A stretch of DNA of 64,000 nt from Zelopaecilomyces penicillatus (GCA_005765155.1 VCCP01000002.1:6572001-6636000); one strand, 5' to 3'. Shown: positions 23,712 through 36,646, numbered from the stretch's first letter. The notes: generated by a model not told the origin, from the letters alone. Translations and numbers: made by a program.

Positions 23712-24618
23712 AAAATGGGTCATGTTCGAATGATTTAGGTACAGGAAACAGAAACGACGACAGGGGGGATGACATCTCATATTTGTTGATGGGAATAGAG
23801 GGCTGCAATTCATCAAAGGGTAAGGGGGTCAGATAGATGAGCGAGCTCAGTTGGATACATCCATGGCCAGAGACAAACGCATCATCTGATGATGTTTTAT
23901 GAGAAACAAGACAAAGGGCCATCGATCATAGCGCAGGCTTTAGGCAAGGCAGGTTTATTCTAGGCTTTTCACTTTATATAAGGTAACAACCATGCTAAAT
24001 ACAAATCATGCTCATTCCAAACTTAATTCTCTCCCATTGGGTAGCACTGGCCAGCATAGACGGCAAGTAGAAGGAAGGACTATTCAAGCATTACACATGC
24101 AAGGGCCTTCCTTGCGAGCAATTCTTTTTCTGATTTAGGGATCTGAGACACAAAAGAAGAGAGCTCAAGTTAAGGTTAGTATAAGGTTACAGCCCAGAGC
24201 AAGTGCCGCCGGCCGTTGGGACTTGGTGGCCCAAGGTTGGACTGCTGCTCAGCTTCAGCTCAGTCTGCACAATAGCACAACCCCAATACTATCAGCAGCA
24301 GATACGATCAATAAGCAACATCATTTACTGCAACGTTTTTACTTGCTGGCTCACTGAGTGCTATTACTACCTGAATTTGTTTGAAGAGTGAGAGCGTATG
24401 AGTCCATTATTCCACAGTGGATGCCGACTGCAGCCGCAAACCTACTTGGAAATAGTGGCTTTATCGTGAAGCCTAAATCCACGATATATGAAACGGGATG
24501 CAGTGATATGATCCGTCAACAATGGATGTCTTGTTATTCGACATTCTTTCTGGTCATTCGTCAGTCTTAGTGACCATTCATCATCCCTATCGACCTCTTA
24601 ACAATAAAAGAAATAAAA
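23712..24618. other. Intergenic region between P450 and Gln-rich gene
   Basis: This contains the P450 3' flank and the upstream region of the Gln-rich gene. It is A/T-rich near 24500-24618, with AATAAAAG-type sequence just before the start codon. No domain-bearing frame is visible. Confidence 0.5.
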
Positions 24619-25524
24619 ATGAATCAACCAAATGGGCAACAAACCGCCATGGCACTGCCCTCCTCTCCGCAGGTATTTTCATTCAGCCGCCCAGAGGCAC
24701 TCAACGTCACCAAACACTATCAGTTCGTTCAGCCATATGGCAGATATGGACACCCAAACACATGGATGGGCGGCGAGCTGTACTACTCTCAAAAGTACGT
24801 TCGCCGCGCGATGAACTATAAGCCTCCTCTTAGCGCGCGCCCTCGAAAGCCGCTCGATTGTTTCAGTAGCTATGAACCGGCTCCGCTTGAACCATTGTTT
24901 GGAGAGGACCAGCATGTTTGTGAGATCTGGTCTCCGTCGCCGAAACCTTGCGGTCCCAGATCTCGCGGGAAACTGCTAGATGGGCAGACGAATTCTCGGG
25001 GTGGTAAGGGTAAAGGACAGGGGAGTAATACGTCTCGACAAAAGCAGCAACATCTAATACAACAACAGCAGCTACAACATCAGCAGCAGATACAGCAGAT
25101 AGAAATGCTAAACCACCAATTGGAGCAGGCTCAACAGCAACAAATTCCACCAGCGAATGTTGAGCAGCAGCAAATCCAGTACATACAGCATCTTCAACCG
25201 CAGACACATCAATTACAAATGCAAAACGACCAATTAGATCAATTTCAAGAGCAACAGCTACCGCCAGAGCAAGTTCAACAACAGCAACAGCAACTCCAAC
25301 AAGAGCAAGCCCAACAGCAACACCGCCGCCTACAGCAAATCCAGAAGCAAATGCAACTAGAGCGATGGGACCGAATAAGACAACAGTGGCATGAAAACCA
25401 AGCTGCTCAGCAAGACCCTCAATTGGGAAGCGTCTATCAGAATAAAACCCAACAGGGCAGTCACATGGGCCAGCCTCCGTACCAACCTGCAGATAGGTCT
25501 AACTGGAATCAATGGCCTGCCTAG
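24619..25524 (+). CDS. Glutamine-rich protein of unknown function
   Basis: An uninterrupted 301-aa frame that I do not recognise. Residues 25-75 are Tyr/Pro-rich (HYQFVQPYGRYGHPNTW, YYSQKYVRRAMNYKPP). Residues 110-140 are Gly/Ser/Lys-rich and basic. Residues 141-265 are dominated by Gln, with HQQQIQQIE and EQAQQQQIPP-like units and regular Leu/Ile positions that predict a Gln-rich coiled coil or prion-like helix. There is no signal peptide or membrane segment. Codon use within the Gln tract mixes CAA and CAG, so it is not a simple pure triplet expansion. The frame is real-looking because it stays open through a well-ordered N-terminal part. It might be a transcription co-regulator or RNA-binding scaffold, but that is only a composition-based guess. 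Confidence 0.6.
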   Translation: MNQPNGQQTAMALPSSPQVFSFSRPEALNVTKHYQFVQPYGRYGHPNTWMGGELYYSQKYVRRAMNYKPPLSARPRKPLDCFSSYEPAPLEPLFGEDQHVCEIWSPSPKPCGPRSRGKLLDGQTNSRGGKGKGQGSNTSRQKQQHLIQQQQLQHQQQIQQIEMLNHQLEQAQQQQIPPANVEQQQIQYIQHLQPQTHQLQMQNDQLDQFQEQQLPPEQVQQQQQQLQQEQAQQQHRRLQQIQKQMQLERWDRIRQQWHENQAAQQDPQLGSVYQNKTQQGSHMGQPPYQPADRSNWNQWPA

Positions 25525-25985
25525 AAACAGATCTAGTAGCCAGGCGTTGACACGAGTGCGCAGTTGTATTCCACATTGAGTTCTTGCGAAACAACTAAGC
25601 GGGCCTCCATCTTGAAGCCTCTGTGAAAGAAGCGGATCAAACGAGAACATGGCGAAAGGATAGACAGCGAGGGGAGATGATGTGGTTGATATTCAAGGGG
25701 AGGGCCAAGAACCAAGGAATTGTATGAGTCAAAATACCCTATTAAGAAATATACGTATAAACCACATCTCTCTGAACCATTTTAGGGACTAGGCGTGTAA
25801 GTTGTTGACTACAAGTGTACACTACCGAACGTCTCAATACTGCGACACAACCATCAAGCCCAAATTAATGAAATGCTTTCAAAATTGTTGTGAAATTATA
25901 AATCATTGAATCGTATTATATACTTGGGGTATCCAGAGTCCCGTAACCATCTTGCTTCATCCTCTCATCTTTTAGCATCCACCTC
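25525..25985. other. Convergent 3' intergenic region
   Basis: About 460 bp between the stop codons of the Gln-rich gene and the 5'-nucleotidase. It is A/T-rich toward 25850-25925 and probably carries both polyadenylation regions. No gene seen. Confidence 0.55.
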
Positions 25986-27741
25986 TTATACACGGCGTGT
26001 CTGTCGCTTCCTCTTGCAGTCCTTGACATTCACCACACGCGGCAGCAAATCATTCTGCAGCGGTGTGTTGGTCTTGATGTACTGAACCAAAACTTCATCC
26101 TGGGTGTCCAAAACGACTAGGTCCTTGGTGATGGGCAGGATGTTGTCGCCACCTCCTGCAACAAAGTCAAGGGTAACGATGCGGTAATCACGGTCGTTTT
26201 CAAGCAGCTTGCCCTTGACCTTGACGCTGATGATCATGGAACCGGCGGGCTTGGTCGGGTTGTACTTGACCATGATGTCCTTGGAGAGCTGGAACCACGA
26301 GGTGATCTTGTTTTGGTTGAACTGGTTGACTTTAGAGACGGCGCCCTCGAGGATTTTGCGCACATCGGAGCCCTTGAACGTGACTTCGACAATGGCGTTG
26401 CCAAAGGGGAACGAGGTCAAAACTTCGCCACGAGTGATTTCACCGGCGTCAATGGTGGCTCGCACACCACCCGCGTTGATGAGGGCAAAGTCGGCCTTCT
26501 TATCCTCGTCCTTCACGAGGCCACGGCGGTAGTCGAGCATAGCGTCGGCCATGACCTCACCGAGAAGACAATCACCAAGCTGGCACTTGGTCTGGTCGAG
26601 CTCGTTCTTGGTTGTGCCAACAACCTCGGCGGCGAACTTCTCAAAGGGGGCTCTCCAGGCAAGAACCTTGGCCTGCAGGGCCGGATCCAGCTCGGTCTTG
26701 TTGTCCATGTGGATGGGGGCACCGTGGTAAGCCAGGACTTTGCCGTCCTTGTCAAAGGTGAGGTCGATGTTGCCCAGGTACTCGCCCCAACGGAAAGAGG
26801 TGACGACAAAGACTTCGTCGCCCTTGGTGTTCTTGACAATGGTTGGGTACTTGCCCAGCGCATTGGGCATATCACCCAGCAGGGTGTGGCTGTGGCCGCC
26901 AATGATGAGAGATAGGCCCTCGGTCTGGGCGGCAAGCTTCTGGTCATCCTCATAGCCAATGTGGGTGAGAGCGATGATGCGACGGATATCGGTGGTGTTG
27001 CGGATCTCGTAGATGGCCTTTTGGATCTCAGCGACGGGGTCGAGGAACTTGGTCAGGTCGCCGACACGGGAGATGGACGGAGTGGTGGGTGTGGTGACAC
27101 CAATGACGGCTACGCCGTGCTTCTCGAAGATCTGATAGTTCTTGATGGTCTTCTTGAGGTCCGGGTACTCGCTCTTGACGTTGCACGAGATGACGGGGAA
27201 GGTCAGGTTGACGAGGAACTGACCCAGCTTCTCATCGCCGCCGTCCCACTCGTGGTTGCCGAGCGTCATGGCATCGAACTTGAGGTCATTGATGGTCTCG
27301 GCAATCTTCTCGCCGCCGTAGAAGGAGTAAAACAGCGTGCCCTGGAACTCGTCGCCGGCGTTGAGCCACAAGTTGTCCGGGTGAGCGGCGCGTAGCTCGT
27401 CGACCTTGGTCTTGATGCGCGCGTAGCCGCCGAAGCAGCCCTTGGCCGTGTCCTTGCAGTCGGTGCCGGACTTGGAGTACTGGTCCAGGTGGGCGTGGAC
27501 ATCGTTGACATGGAAGAAGGCTATGATTGTTGAAACACGAATTAGGCTGGGCGCAAACAAGGGGGTTGGAAAATTACTAGGTAAGTAGGTAGCGAGTCTG
27601 AAGGAGATACTCACACATGTTGTAGTGGCCATCGGCGTCGATGAAGCGCTTGCTGAGGCGCTGGCTGTAGAGCACATCATCAGCCAGGACAGAGCCAGCC
27701 GCGGCGAGGGCGGCCACCGCGCAGGAGATTGACGTCTTCAT
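25986..27741 (-). CDS. Secreted 5'-nucleotidase / metallophosphoesterase
   Basis: Probable extracellular or vacuolar nucleotidase (UshA/CD73 family) releasing phosphate from nucleotides. Two exons: 27741-27615 and 27520-25986, with GTGAGT donor and ATAG acceptor, giving 553 aa in frame. Residues 1-20 are a signal peptide. The metallophosphoesterase domain shows DVHAHLD (metal ligands, just after the splice), NAGDEFQGT, LGNHEWDGG, ALTHIGYEDD and GGHSHT, which together are the full dinuclear-metal set. The C-terminal nucleotidase domain includes NAGGVRATIDAG and TSFPFGN, the loop that holds the nucleoside. The protein ends in a basic tail (KDCKRKRQTRRV) with no GPI-type hydrophobic end, unlike CD73. 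A KR dipeptide at residues 31-32 could be a Kex2 site for propeptide removal. Confidence 0.92.
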
Positions 27742-30162
27742 GGCTCGACTCGGGCTTTTTTTGTGGTGTAGCGGGCGAGTTGGCGGGGAGTTGTAAGGAA
27801 GAGAAGGACTGGAGCGAGACAACAGTCGGTAGGACAAGCAGGCAAGCAGGCAGTCGGCAGCAATTCCACTCACTTGCACGCGCGCCTTCGCTTGCTTCCT
27901 CCAGGGCGCGGCTCTCAGGACCTATTTAAACCCTGTGCCTGTTATCAGTAAGCGTCAGTCAGTCGATCATCAGCGAATTGACCCATTAGCGGCTCCGCGC
28001 GCGATAGGCCATTGCAAAAGGGCCCGCGGCATGAAATCTTCATCTGTTCTTCCTCCACCACCTCCGTTGCTGTGCAGCCACACGGGCCAATGCAGAGGGT
28101 TGCCGTTGGCTGGCCGTCTGCATGGAAGACCACCAACGCCCACCAAAGCCCACCGAGGAACCCCTGAGCCTGCCACGGCTCCACGTGTGGCGTCAAATGG
28201 CCGCTTGGCGCTGGGGAACTTTGTGCGGCTCGTCCGAGGCGTTATCGCCACCTGTAATGGTAATAATGGGGGACCTGTGCATGGCGTCTGGTGCCTGCAG
28301 CGTGCCTGTTCCAGCGCCTTTGAGAGCTTCTAGAGCGTCAGTATTATAGTGCATACCCACTGTGTCAGTACTCCTAATACACCACCCAACTGTAAGTACC
28401 GGACTGTATGTTGCTGAGGTCAGGCCAGTGATCGCCCATGACAGTAGCCTATCACAGCCGACATCACAGGCTCAACGCTCCACTTCATCACCTGTAATCC
28501 TCACCTGCAAAATTGAAGGCTGACGAGCCCCACGGGGGTATCCGCCGTCATCCGCAAAAGTAGATGCCTAATCTGGCCTAGCGCTGCCTCGGCCCCCGCC
28601 TGTCTTTGTCCTGCCAATGCCTCCATTTGCGCAGAAGCTCGTCAATATTGGCCATCTATAAGCTAATCACCCTCTGGTAACTCGGCCCGTTGGTGCATTT
28701 TTGGTCTATTTACCTCTTTCCACTCCGTAGAAACTATCTTAATTCTCCTCCGAGTTTTGATGTTTTGCGCAAGCCGTTGGAAGCGACGGCGCATCGGAAG
28801 CGGCCGGTAAGGAAACGGGAACGAGCATCAAAATCCCATGACGGCCATCACCGCGGGGTTGCAAGGTGAGAAAGGGAAAGGTGAGGCCGGATTCGGATGA
28901 ACTATTGGATGAAAACGACGGGGATGCTGTTGGCATGACGAGGATTACATAGTGCATCACTCGTATCTTGTCTGGCAGAACTGGAGAAAAAGACGGGATT
29001 ATACTGTTAGGCTATCAAGGCTTATCGTCAGTCCCCTTTGAATACCCGAAACGGTGGGTTATATCCAGGCCCTCTCCCCATATATCTGTACTGTATAGTT
29101 ACCTACCTATGTAGTAGGTAGTTGTGAGACCGGCCTGTTCCTTCCCCATGCCCTATCCGCACAGCTATCTGCCAGATGGCAAGCGTGGGGTGAGGCAGGC
29201 GCGACACGACAAGTAGGAACATGCCACCAATCTGAATCTGACCCGAGTCGAGTGGTAGGATAAAGGATGCCATCATCACCTTCGCCTCACGGCTGGAAGA
29301 AGATTCGTTATTCCCTCCATTTCCTTCGTTGGTCTTCAACGCCCACTAACATGACTTGCGCCGCATGCATACATGGATCACAGTTGACACTTTCAGCTTG
29401 CCCAACGGCCACACCAGCGTCCGCCATGGCGTCGGCGACGAGCCCAAACGGGCATAAACCGCCATGAACCTTACGTGGACGTCCGGCGCTGCAAAACTCC
29501 AAAAGCTGATACCAGAGCCGACCTGCAGCGCTGCCGCCGAGGTTCCGGCTTGTCGTCCATTTCCTTTGCGTAATGCAGCTGTGCTTGCTGTGCTTGCTGC
29601 CGTACTTGGGGGCGACGCACATTCACACCACAACGAGTTGGTAATGATGGCAAGGTGACACGGTGTGCAAGAGCACCAGTTCGGCAACATAACCGAAGTG
29701 ATTTCATGCGAATGAGCAGCAGCGACGTCGTATCCCACCATCTGCTGTGACTGCAGATCGGCTCTCTCGGCAAGTGCTATGAATCTGTGAAGCGGAAGCA
29801 TTTGTCAATGACCATAATGCGCGCATGGGTGATACACCAGTGATATAGACATGCACAATATATTGGCGCGATCACTCGGTCGCTCTCTGAGGATCCACAT
29901 TAAAAAAACGGCACATTTCATCTGCTCACAAAGTCGTTTAAAATAGAATAAATATGTATGCGGTACTGTATCTGAGCAATACGCTTTACGTTATCACAAC
30001 CATGACTGAAGAAGAGACTCGCCGGCCTCTTCTCATTATGACGACCAGCATCCTAATTTCCAACCCTAAAAAGTGCCAAGACCATCAAACGCTCAAAGGA
30101 AAAAAACAAAAACTCTGCCCCAGCCAGTCATTCGTGGCGATGGGGATGTTTCTCTCATTTCA
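27742..30162. other. 2.4-kb intergenic region
   Basis: Contains the promoter of the 5'-nucleotidase (left end, minus strand) and the 3' flank of the MFS gene (right end). Open frames of 70-150 aa overlap on all strands with random composition. A partly self-complementary CCTACCTATGTAGTAGGTAG element lies at 29101-29121. No gene supported. Confidence 0.55.
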
Positions 30163-32089
30163 TCATATGGTATAGCGGAAGTCGGAAGGAGTTTCATCCT
30201 ATGATATTTGTTAGTTTTCTACTCTTCGTCTTCACAAATCTCAAGTCAACAATTCCAGAAAGGAGATTACTTACGTCGTGGGCTTCGAGAGCTTTACCCT
30301 CCTGGTCCGCCTTGCGGTTGTTTCGAATAAAGCTCAGGTCGCAAATGCACACGAGGATGATGTTGAGAAGAGCGCAGGCAATGCAAGCGTACATGCCAGG
30401 CTTGTAGCCTGTGGCTCTATCCTGTGTACGGAAAACCAGGCTGCCGGCGATGCCACCAATGCCGCCAAAGCCGACAAGCGTGGCACTGCAAAAGGCGCGC
30501 TTCCACTGACCTCGGACGTTGTTGGCCTGGAAGGCCATGACGGCTGGGATGTTGCTGTTGGCACCGGCGGTGACGAGGAAAACACCGAAATAACGCACGG
30601 CGGTCGACTCAGCCCAGCCCATGATGGGAAGGCCAATCACACAGAGCAGCATGTTGAAGATGATGATGGGACCACGCAGATGGTGCTTGTCGCCGAGATA
30701 GGCCGTCGAGAACATGATGATGCCGGCGAAGACATAAGGAGGTGCGACGAGGCACTGAGCGGCACCGATGCTGAAGCCCATGTTCTGGACCAGAAGAATG
30801 GGCAGTGTGTAGGCCAAGGCGTACGTGATGGTGGTTGTGCCGAAGAAGATGAGAGCGTAGGCCCAAATCTTCCAGTCAGCTCCTGCGCGCATGAATTTAG
30901 CCAGGTTAAAGGGCGGTACGACAGAGTCACCACGATCGCGCTGGATACGGGCCACAATCCAGTCTCGCTCGCGCTGGCCGAGGAAGTTCCATGACTTTCG
31001 CTTGGAATCGGGGAAGTCGACCAACAGCCAGTAGCTGCCGATGGCGAGAGCGCAAGTGATGACACCTTCGATGATGAAGATCCACCGCCAGCCAGTCAGG
31101 TTCTCGCGTCCGTTAAGTTGCATGAGCTGTGAAAGAAACATGTTAGCCACGAAAGAGATCCATGCTGCTGATGGGTGAATTGGGATTCGGCTTGGAAGCA
31201 ATGACTTACACCGTAAGCTAGAATACCGGAAAAGGCCGCAGCAACGCATCCGAGCAGGTAGAAGAGGGAGTATCGCTTGCCGACCTCGTCTGTCATGATT
31301 GTGTCAGCATTGTGATGGCAATAGTGTGAGCGAGTTTCTGATCTCAAGTGAGGCCATTTCTTTTGGAATCCTTAAAAATGTTGACTTTTCACCCAAAAGA
31401 CAAGGGAAAAAAAAAGAGACACATACATCTTGTGTACCAGGTGCTGAGCAGGTAAACACAGCTTGGGAAGAATCCAGCTTCGAGGAGACCGAGGGCGGCT
31501 CGGGCACCTGCCAGCGCGGAAAAGTTCTTGACAAAGCCCATACCGATCATGACGCCGCCCCAGAGGAGGGTAATGACTGAAAGGTGAATGCGCGGGCCGA
31601 TGGTTCGGATGAGGACTGTTGATGGAGGCTGGAAGAGGATGTATGTGATGAAAAAGACGAGATTGGCAATGTTCTGTTTCGTTGTCTATATCAGCACAGA
31701 TGTCCCTACAATGACAACCCATCTCTGAAATACCTCCATGAGGCCAAAGAGATTTGGGGGAAAGGGCGTTGAAGGAATGAGCGACCTACATATCGGTTCT
31801 TGATCAGATTCAGCTCGACACTCATGCCGGCAATGTTGGCAGCACTCATGTTCGTACGGTCCATCAGACTGACACAGTACATGGCACCGACGGTAATGAC
31901 CAACCGCCGGTCGACACGGCTAAGAATGCTGCGCTGCTCTTCCGGGGTGAAGCCAAAATCATCTTCGTGTGGAGTACCGACAACATCGTGGCCGCTTTCA
32001 GAGTCGAATTTCATAGGCTGGTCGACATGGTCGAAGACGGCGCCCTTGGACTCCATCTCGGGGGAGCTGTGAGCAGCCATTCCCGTCAT
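30163..32089 (-). CDS. MFS anion:cation symporter (Dal5/Tna1-type permease)
   Basis: Plasma-membrane uptake carrier of the ACS family (allantoate, nicotinate, pantothenate and related organic acids); the substrate cannot be read from sequence. Five exons: 32089-31790, 31673-31427, 31289-31210, 31126-30275 and 30198-30163, giving 504 aa with an intact frame. The last exon (12 codons, ends ...DFRYTI) follows a GTAAGT donor; without it translation would run into intron sequence. The N-terminus is hydrophilic. The first transmembrane block contains SLMDRTNMSAANIAGM, a family hallmark (D-R-x-N). About 12 hydrophobic segments follow, with WGGVMIGMGF and GARAALGLLEAGFFP in the first half and a long loop at ERDWIVARIQRDRGD. 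In-frame ATGs at 32110 and 32080 are alternative starts. Confidence 0.9.
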
Positions 32090-32631
32090 TGGACTGGGGA
32101 GCAAAAACAAAGAAGAACGGATTCCCGCTTTTTTGTTGTGCAGTAGGCAAGAGAGAGAATGAGAGATAGGGTCTGGGTATGGAAAGAGTCTGAGAGATGA
32201 GACAACACTGTGTGTGTGCTGACTTGGAGAACTAAAACTAGAACAAGAACAACAAGATACAGAGCTTTTAAAGGAAGAGGGGATCTGGAAGGAAGATATA
32301 TAGATGGACTAGAACCTCGGGCCCCTAACATGTACGGTATGCAACCCAGGGCAGAGGGAGCTCAAGGTTGCACTGCATGTGTGCTAACGAACTAGGTCAG
32401 GACTGTTTAAACCTAGCTTGCCCAGGGCTCTAGACTACATTCCCCCCTCCCCCTCGAAGGACTCGACTCCTCCAAAGTGTACAGAGACAGCCAAGGGAAT
32501 TTACCACCATAAGGCAAAATGTCTTGGGTGGTGGTCAAGGCTAACGCGTATAGAGGTACAAGATTTGGGGTCACGGTGGGATTTGGCGAGGGTTCGGTCC
32601 CGTCTCCTCCCCTCCCAACACCAATGGGGCT

Positions 32632-32649
32632 GGGGGGGGGGGGGGGGGG
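32632..32649 (+). repeat. Poly-G tract (18 G)
   Basis: An uninterrupted run of 18 G about 540 bp upstream of the MFS start codon (MFS reads on the other strand, so its non-template strand carries poly-C here). Confidence 0.85.
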
Positions 32650-34148
32650 CCGGTTCTTGTTTCTGGAACTCTGGGGTGTGTGGGTGTGTGGTCAGGCTTG
32701 CGCGTTATGGTGGTGTTCTTTACCTTCAGCTCAAATGTCTTGGCTGCTCCGGCGCTTGTCATTTTGAGTGGTTGTGTGTTTGTCCGTCTGTCACTCAGTT
32801 ACCATATGCCTGCGCTGCTGCAGCAACTGCACCGACGTTTGACATGGATTTGTGGTTGTTCATCAGGTATGTGTGCAACTTTGCAAAATGTGTAGTTCAC
32901 TCCCCATTTCTAGACGTCGCTGACTTGTGTATGTTTGTCTCTCTAGAGGAGAATATTATCTACCGGTATAATAGTCTCACAACCATTCGCCACATTCCCC
33001 ATACATATTTGGAGCCAATTCACATTCCCCCCACCAACTTGCAATTGCCAAGCCGGACCGTCGACGTATTGGCGCAAAACCACACCCCCAGATCACAAGT
33101 CCAGACTACCCGGTCATGAGCCCACGTTGTCTAACAGCACCAAGGTACCAAGAACCCGTCGGTTGCGCAAAGAAAAGAATTAGCGCCACCCACTCAAAAT
33201 GATCTCTCTTAATAGTGCCCTCCCACTCAACAGAACGGAGCATTCACAAGCACTTGATAAACAATAAAAGAAGACGAATTCTTGCGCCGTGTGTTGATCA
33301 GCAGGTTTGTCAGGCTGTAATAAATACTGCCTTTTGCGCCCGCGGGCTATTCTACGCCGGACCGGACTTTTGGAGGCTTGCGGCAGATGCAGCAAGGTTC
33401 TGACTAGGTTATGATTTGTATCGCTTTTGCAGCTCTTATATCAGCGCTTGTCAAGGGTCTAGATGACTGGGCGCCCACCTTTTTGGAGCAAACTGCCAGC
33501 CCAGGGCCCCCCTTCCCCAAGCCAGCCAGCCAACCGCCCACACCCCCAGCTCACCATTCTACCTGTCTGCATGACGTTAAGTAATACTACATGCGTACAT
33601 TCATACATGGTGTATTAGTTGGGTGTGTAAAAAGTATGGGCCAACTGGTACAGATGCAAGCATGTTGCCAGTGATTTGGCAGCAGAGCTTGGGGTTGTTG
33701 GTGGGTAGACCGACGGGCTGTGGGGGATAAGAGACCAACGGGGCTGCTGGAAGCTGGGGACTATGGCAGACATGGTGATGGCATCTGGGGTTCGGAGGGC
33801 CCAAGTGGTGGTTTGGCCGGGGGGGGGGGCTTCTATTCACAATGACACAGGATGGAGGCTGCTGCTGCTCTGGCGGCGTGGCCGAGTCGCGTCCAGTGTA
33901 CGTAGTGCAATGCGGTTTGTCCCCAGACCAGCATCGACCGGCTCAAACGTGTCAATCTCGAGAGATGCAAGCTCCGGAAAGCCATATGGTGGCGGGCCAA
34001 TGATGAGAAAGGCAAAACCGGTGTCAAGACCCATTTCGGGGCTAGCGCATCGTGTGCATTCCTTTGCCCTTTTTGAACAGATTCAGAACAGAAACTATCA
34101 ATCTGGGGGAGTGCGTGTCGTCGTCACTTGGTGATGTCTGTGTGTAGG

Positions 34149-34170
34149 TGTGTGTGTGTGTGTGTGTGTG
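34149..34170. repeat. GT dinucleotide microsatellite
   Basis: (GT)n array in a broader TG-rich stretch (about 34136-34185) of the gene-poor region. Confidence 0.85.
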
Positions 34171-36602
34171 CGTATGTGTGTGGGTTTTTGGTGGTTGAGA
34201 TTTCCCAATCTTGGTGAATTGTATGATGATCTAGAAACGCCGTCTTCACCCCTCACAAGGCTCTCTCATCAACTCATCCCAGGACCAGAATTGGTGTCAA
34301 GCCGCCCATCCTCCCCCTCCCAAGCCACACAAGTCATTCGTTGTTGTTGTTTTTTAATCTATTTTTTTATTTGTCTTTTCGGCTCTTGTGAACGGGAAAG
34401 GCAAAGTGCATACATTGTTACCAAGCACATTGTTCCAAAATAAGAACTAAAAAGAAACCCAAGAGAGACGGAGTCATCCGACAACAGCATGGAACTGGAT
34501 GGTGGATATCTTGAGAGCTGTGCGTTCTTTTTTTTTTTTTTCTTATTGCATCTTGCCGAGAGACATAAGATTTGATCACAATATGTATGTACACTCCCTC
34601 GTACAATACATCTGCAGGTAATCATGCAAAAATGCAATAGATAATTTGGAACACCGTATCTATGACCTTGTAAATGCGCTGTCTGTCATGTAGTTCAGTG
34701 TGGCGCGCGCTTCCCTTACTCGCAGAAAATGCCACTTTTTTTTTGGTTTGCATCTTCAATATTATGCACCTGCGTATCTTTGACGGCCCTTTCCCATCTC
34801 CCCGGGGAGTCGTAAAATAGTAGGTAGACACCAAAGATTGGGAGCTGCAACGGGAGCGTGTCCCGCCCGTGAGATGGCTGCTGATGTATGTCTCGGGTCG
34901 TGCATTAATTATTACTTGGATTTGATGCTCCATACCCAGCCAGCATCTTACAGTACCATTGGATTTCAATGTTATGCTGTGTGTATGTATGTATCTTACA
35001 CGGCAAAGACAGGTCTTGTGCTTCTCACTGCACGTGGCTTTAGAGACATGGCTTTCTCCTTTAGGCTGAGTCGCCTCTCCCCACTGATAATGCGCAAAAT
35101 AAACCCAGGATGTGAGGCGACAGGCATCGGAGGTTTTGGTCAATATGACGCTCCTCGTTATTGCAGCTCTATTGCAGCTACACGGCCCAGCAACGCTCTC
35201 AGACTTTTTTTCCTTCTTCAGTTACTCATTCCTATTGCATTTTCATTGCTTTTTCCATCCGCTCTTGTTCATCTTGTCTATACGTTGTCCCCCAGTTGGC
35301 AGCTTTGACTATTGGCAAAAGCTGGAAGAAGGGCCAAGACCCCAAGGGTTGGAAGCCACACACACACCACAACAAAAGTGGAAGTACAAAACGCCGCTGA
35401 GCAATGTGGTGGCCCCCTCGGTGGCGAGTTCGGCAAATTGAATAAAAAAAAGGCTTTTGTGGTCGACGTCATGATCTACACTTTCTTCCATGTCAGGGGG
35501 GCGAATGAATGAGGTTTGGAGATGAATATTCCCAGTTGTACGGATGGATGTAAATTAGAATGAAATTTTTCTATTACATGCCCTATAGGATGTATAATTT
35601 GCAGTGAATGATTATACGTATTACTCCGGATTCCAGACAACTCCCGTGTGAGTGGGTAATTGAGCATCTCACGCTGCGCCACGCTTCTTCTCTATCCCAT
35701 CCCAAATCCATCCCACCGCAAGTCCCGCAATCCCAGATCCAGCATCCATCCATCCATCGTCCAGGTCAGTTCAGGCCAGGCCAGGGTAAGGGTAAGGGAA
35801 CAACAAACAAAATCCTCGTTACCCCATTCGTAAAACGATGGATGGATGGAGCCCCATGGATGGAGCCCATGGAAGTTGGAACCCAACAATGTGCTGTGCG
35901 CATGCGAACCGTCCGACCCCCCCTTGCTCGGTTCCAAGCTAACCCCCTCCATTTTCCTCCTCTTTCTTCAACGGGCCATCGCCAGCCCTCCATAACAAGC
36001 GAGACCGCGGTGTGGATGGACCCTTTTCGCCTGGAGTAGCGGCTATTTCCATCAACTATTGACTCTAAGGATCCGATGCACATCTGTACTACACTTACCT
36101 TACTTACCGCCATCTGAGATACTATTACGGAGTACTAGGTGTCTAGTTGTTAACTACCGTTGGGATGGGGCATCCACCACGGCAAGGGATTGACCTAATC
36201 AAGGTGTACCCTCTATCCAATTTGAATCACCAACATACAATGCAAATCCAAGACCTGCACTAGAATCTAGATTGACCCTCATGTCTCAATATAATCTTCT
36301 AGTCCGAGGCCATCCAGACGTAACGGTCCCTATATCCCGTACAGACACCGACCGGTGTTTCACTCATGTTTTTTTCTTCTTTCTCATCCTCCAACCATCG
36401 AGATGTACCAGCAAAAAGAGGCAAACCTCCGATTCTCTAGACACCATCAGACGAGAACTTCTTTCCTGTGTTTTGTCCGTGCAAGCCACGCTCCAATAGT
36501 CCCAAAAACAATGAATCTCCAAATCATCAAACCCAAGGAGTAATTGGCTCTACAATTCAATGTTCCGCAGGTTCACAGCCCAACACACACATGGCAACCA
36601 AG

Positions 36603-36646
36603 CCCCCCCCCCCCCCCCCCCCCCCCACACACACACACGCATTTGA
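36603..36646. repeat. Poly-C tract (24 C) followed by CA array
   Basis: 24 uninterrupted C followed directly by (AC)n. It is the longest homopolymer in the window and lies in the same gene-poor block as the 18-G tract. Confidence 0.85.

Noticed and set aside
26313..26915. 200-aa open frame antisense to the nucleotidase
   Set aside because: A shadow of a strongly biased coding frame on the other strand; the minus-strand product has all catalytic motifs.
30278..30994. 238-aa open frame antisense to the MFS gene
   Set aside because: An antisense shadow of exon 4; the minus-strand reading has transmembrane helices and correct splice sites.
32418..33119. 233-aa plus-strand open frame
   Set aside because: Composition is random-like (His, Pro, Cys, Ser scattered), it includes the 18-G tract read as a Gly run, there is no domain, and overlapping frames are equally open.
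33868..33945. tRNA-Leu-like start (GGCGGCGTGGCCGAGT)
   Set aside because: After the GGCCGAGT block there is no D-loop GG, no plausible anticodon stem and no T-loop GTTCRA. A chance match.
33837..34034. 65-aa minus-strand frame that looks partly ordered
   Set aside because: The sequence reads smoothly for about 40 residues, but there are no flanking exons or family resemblance, and the opposite strand is open too.
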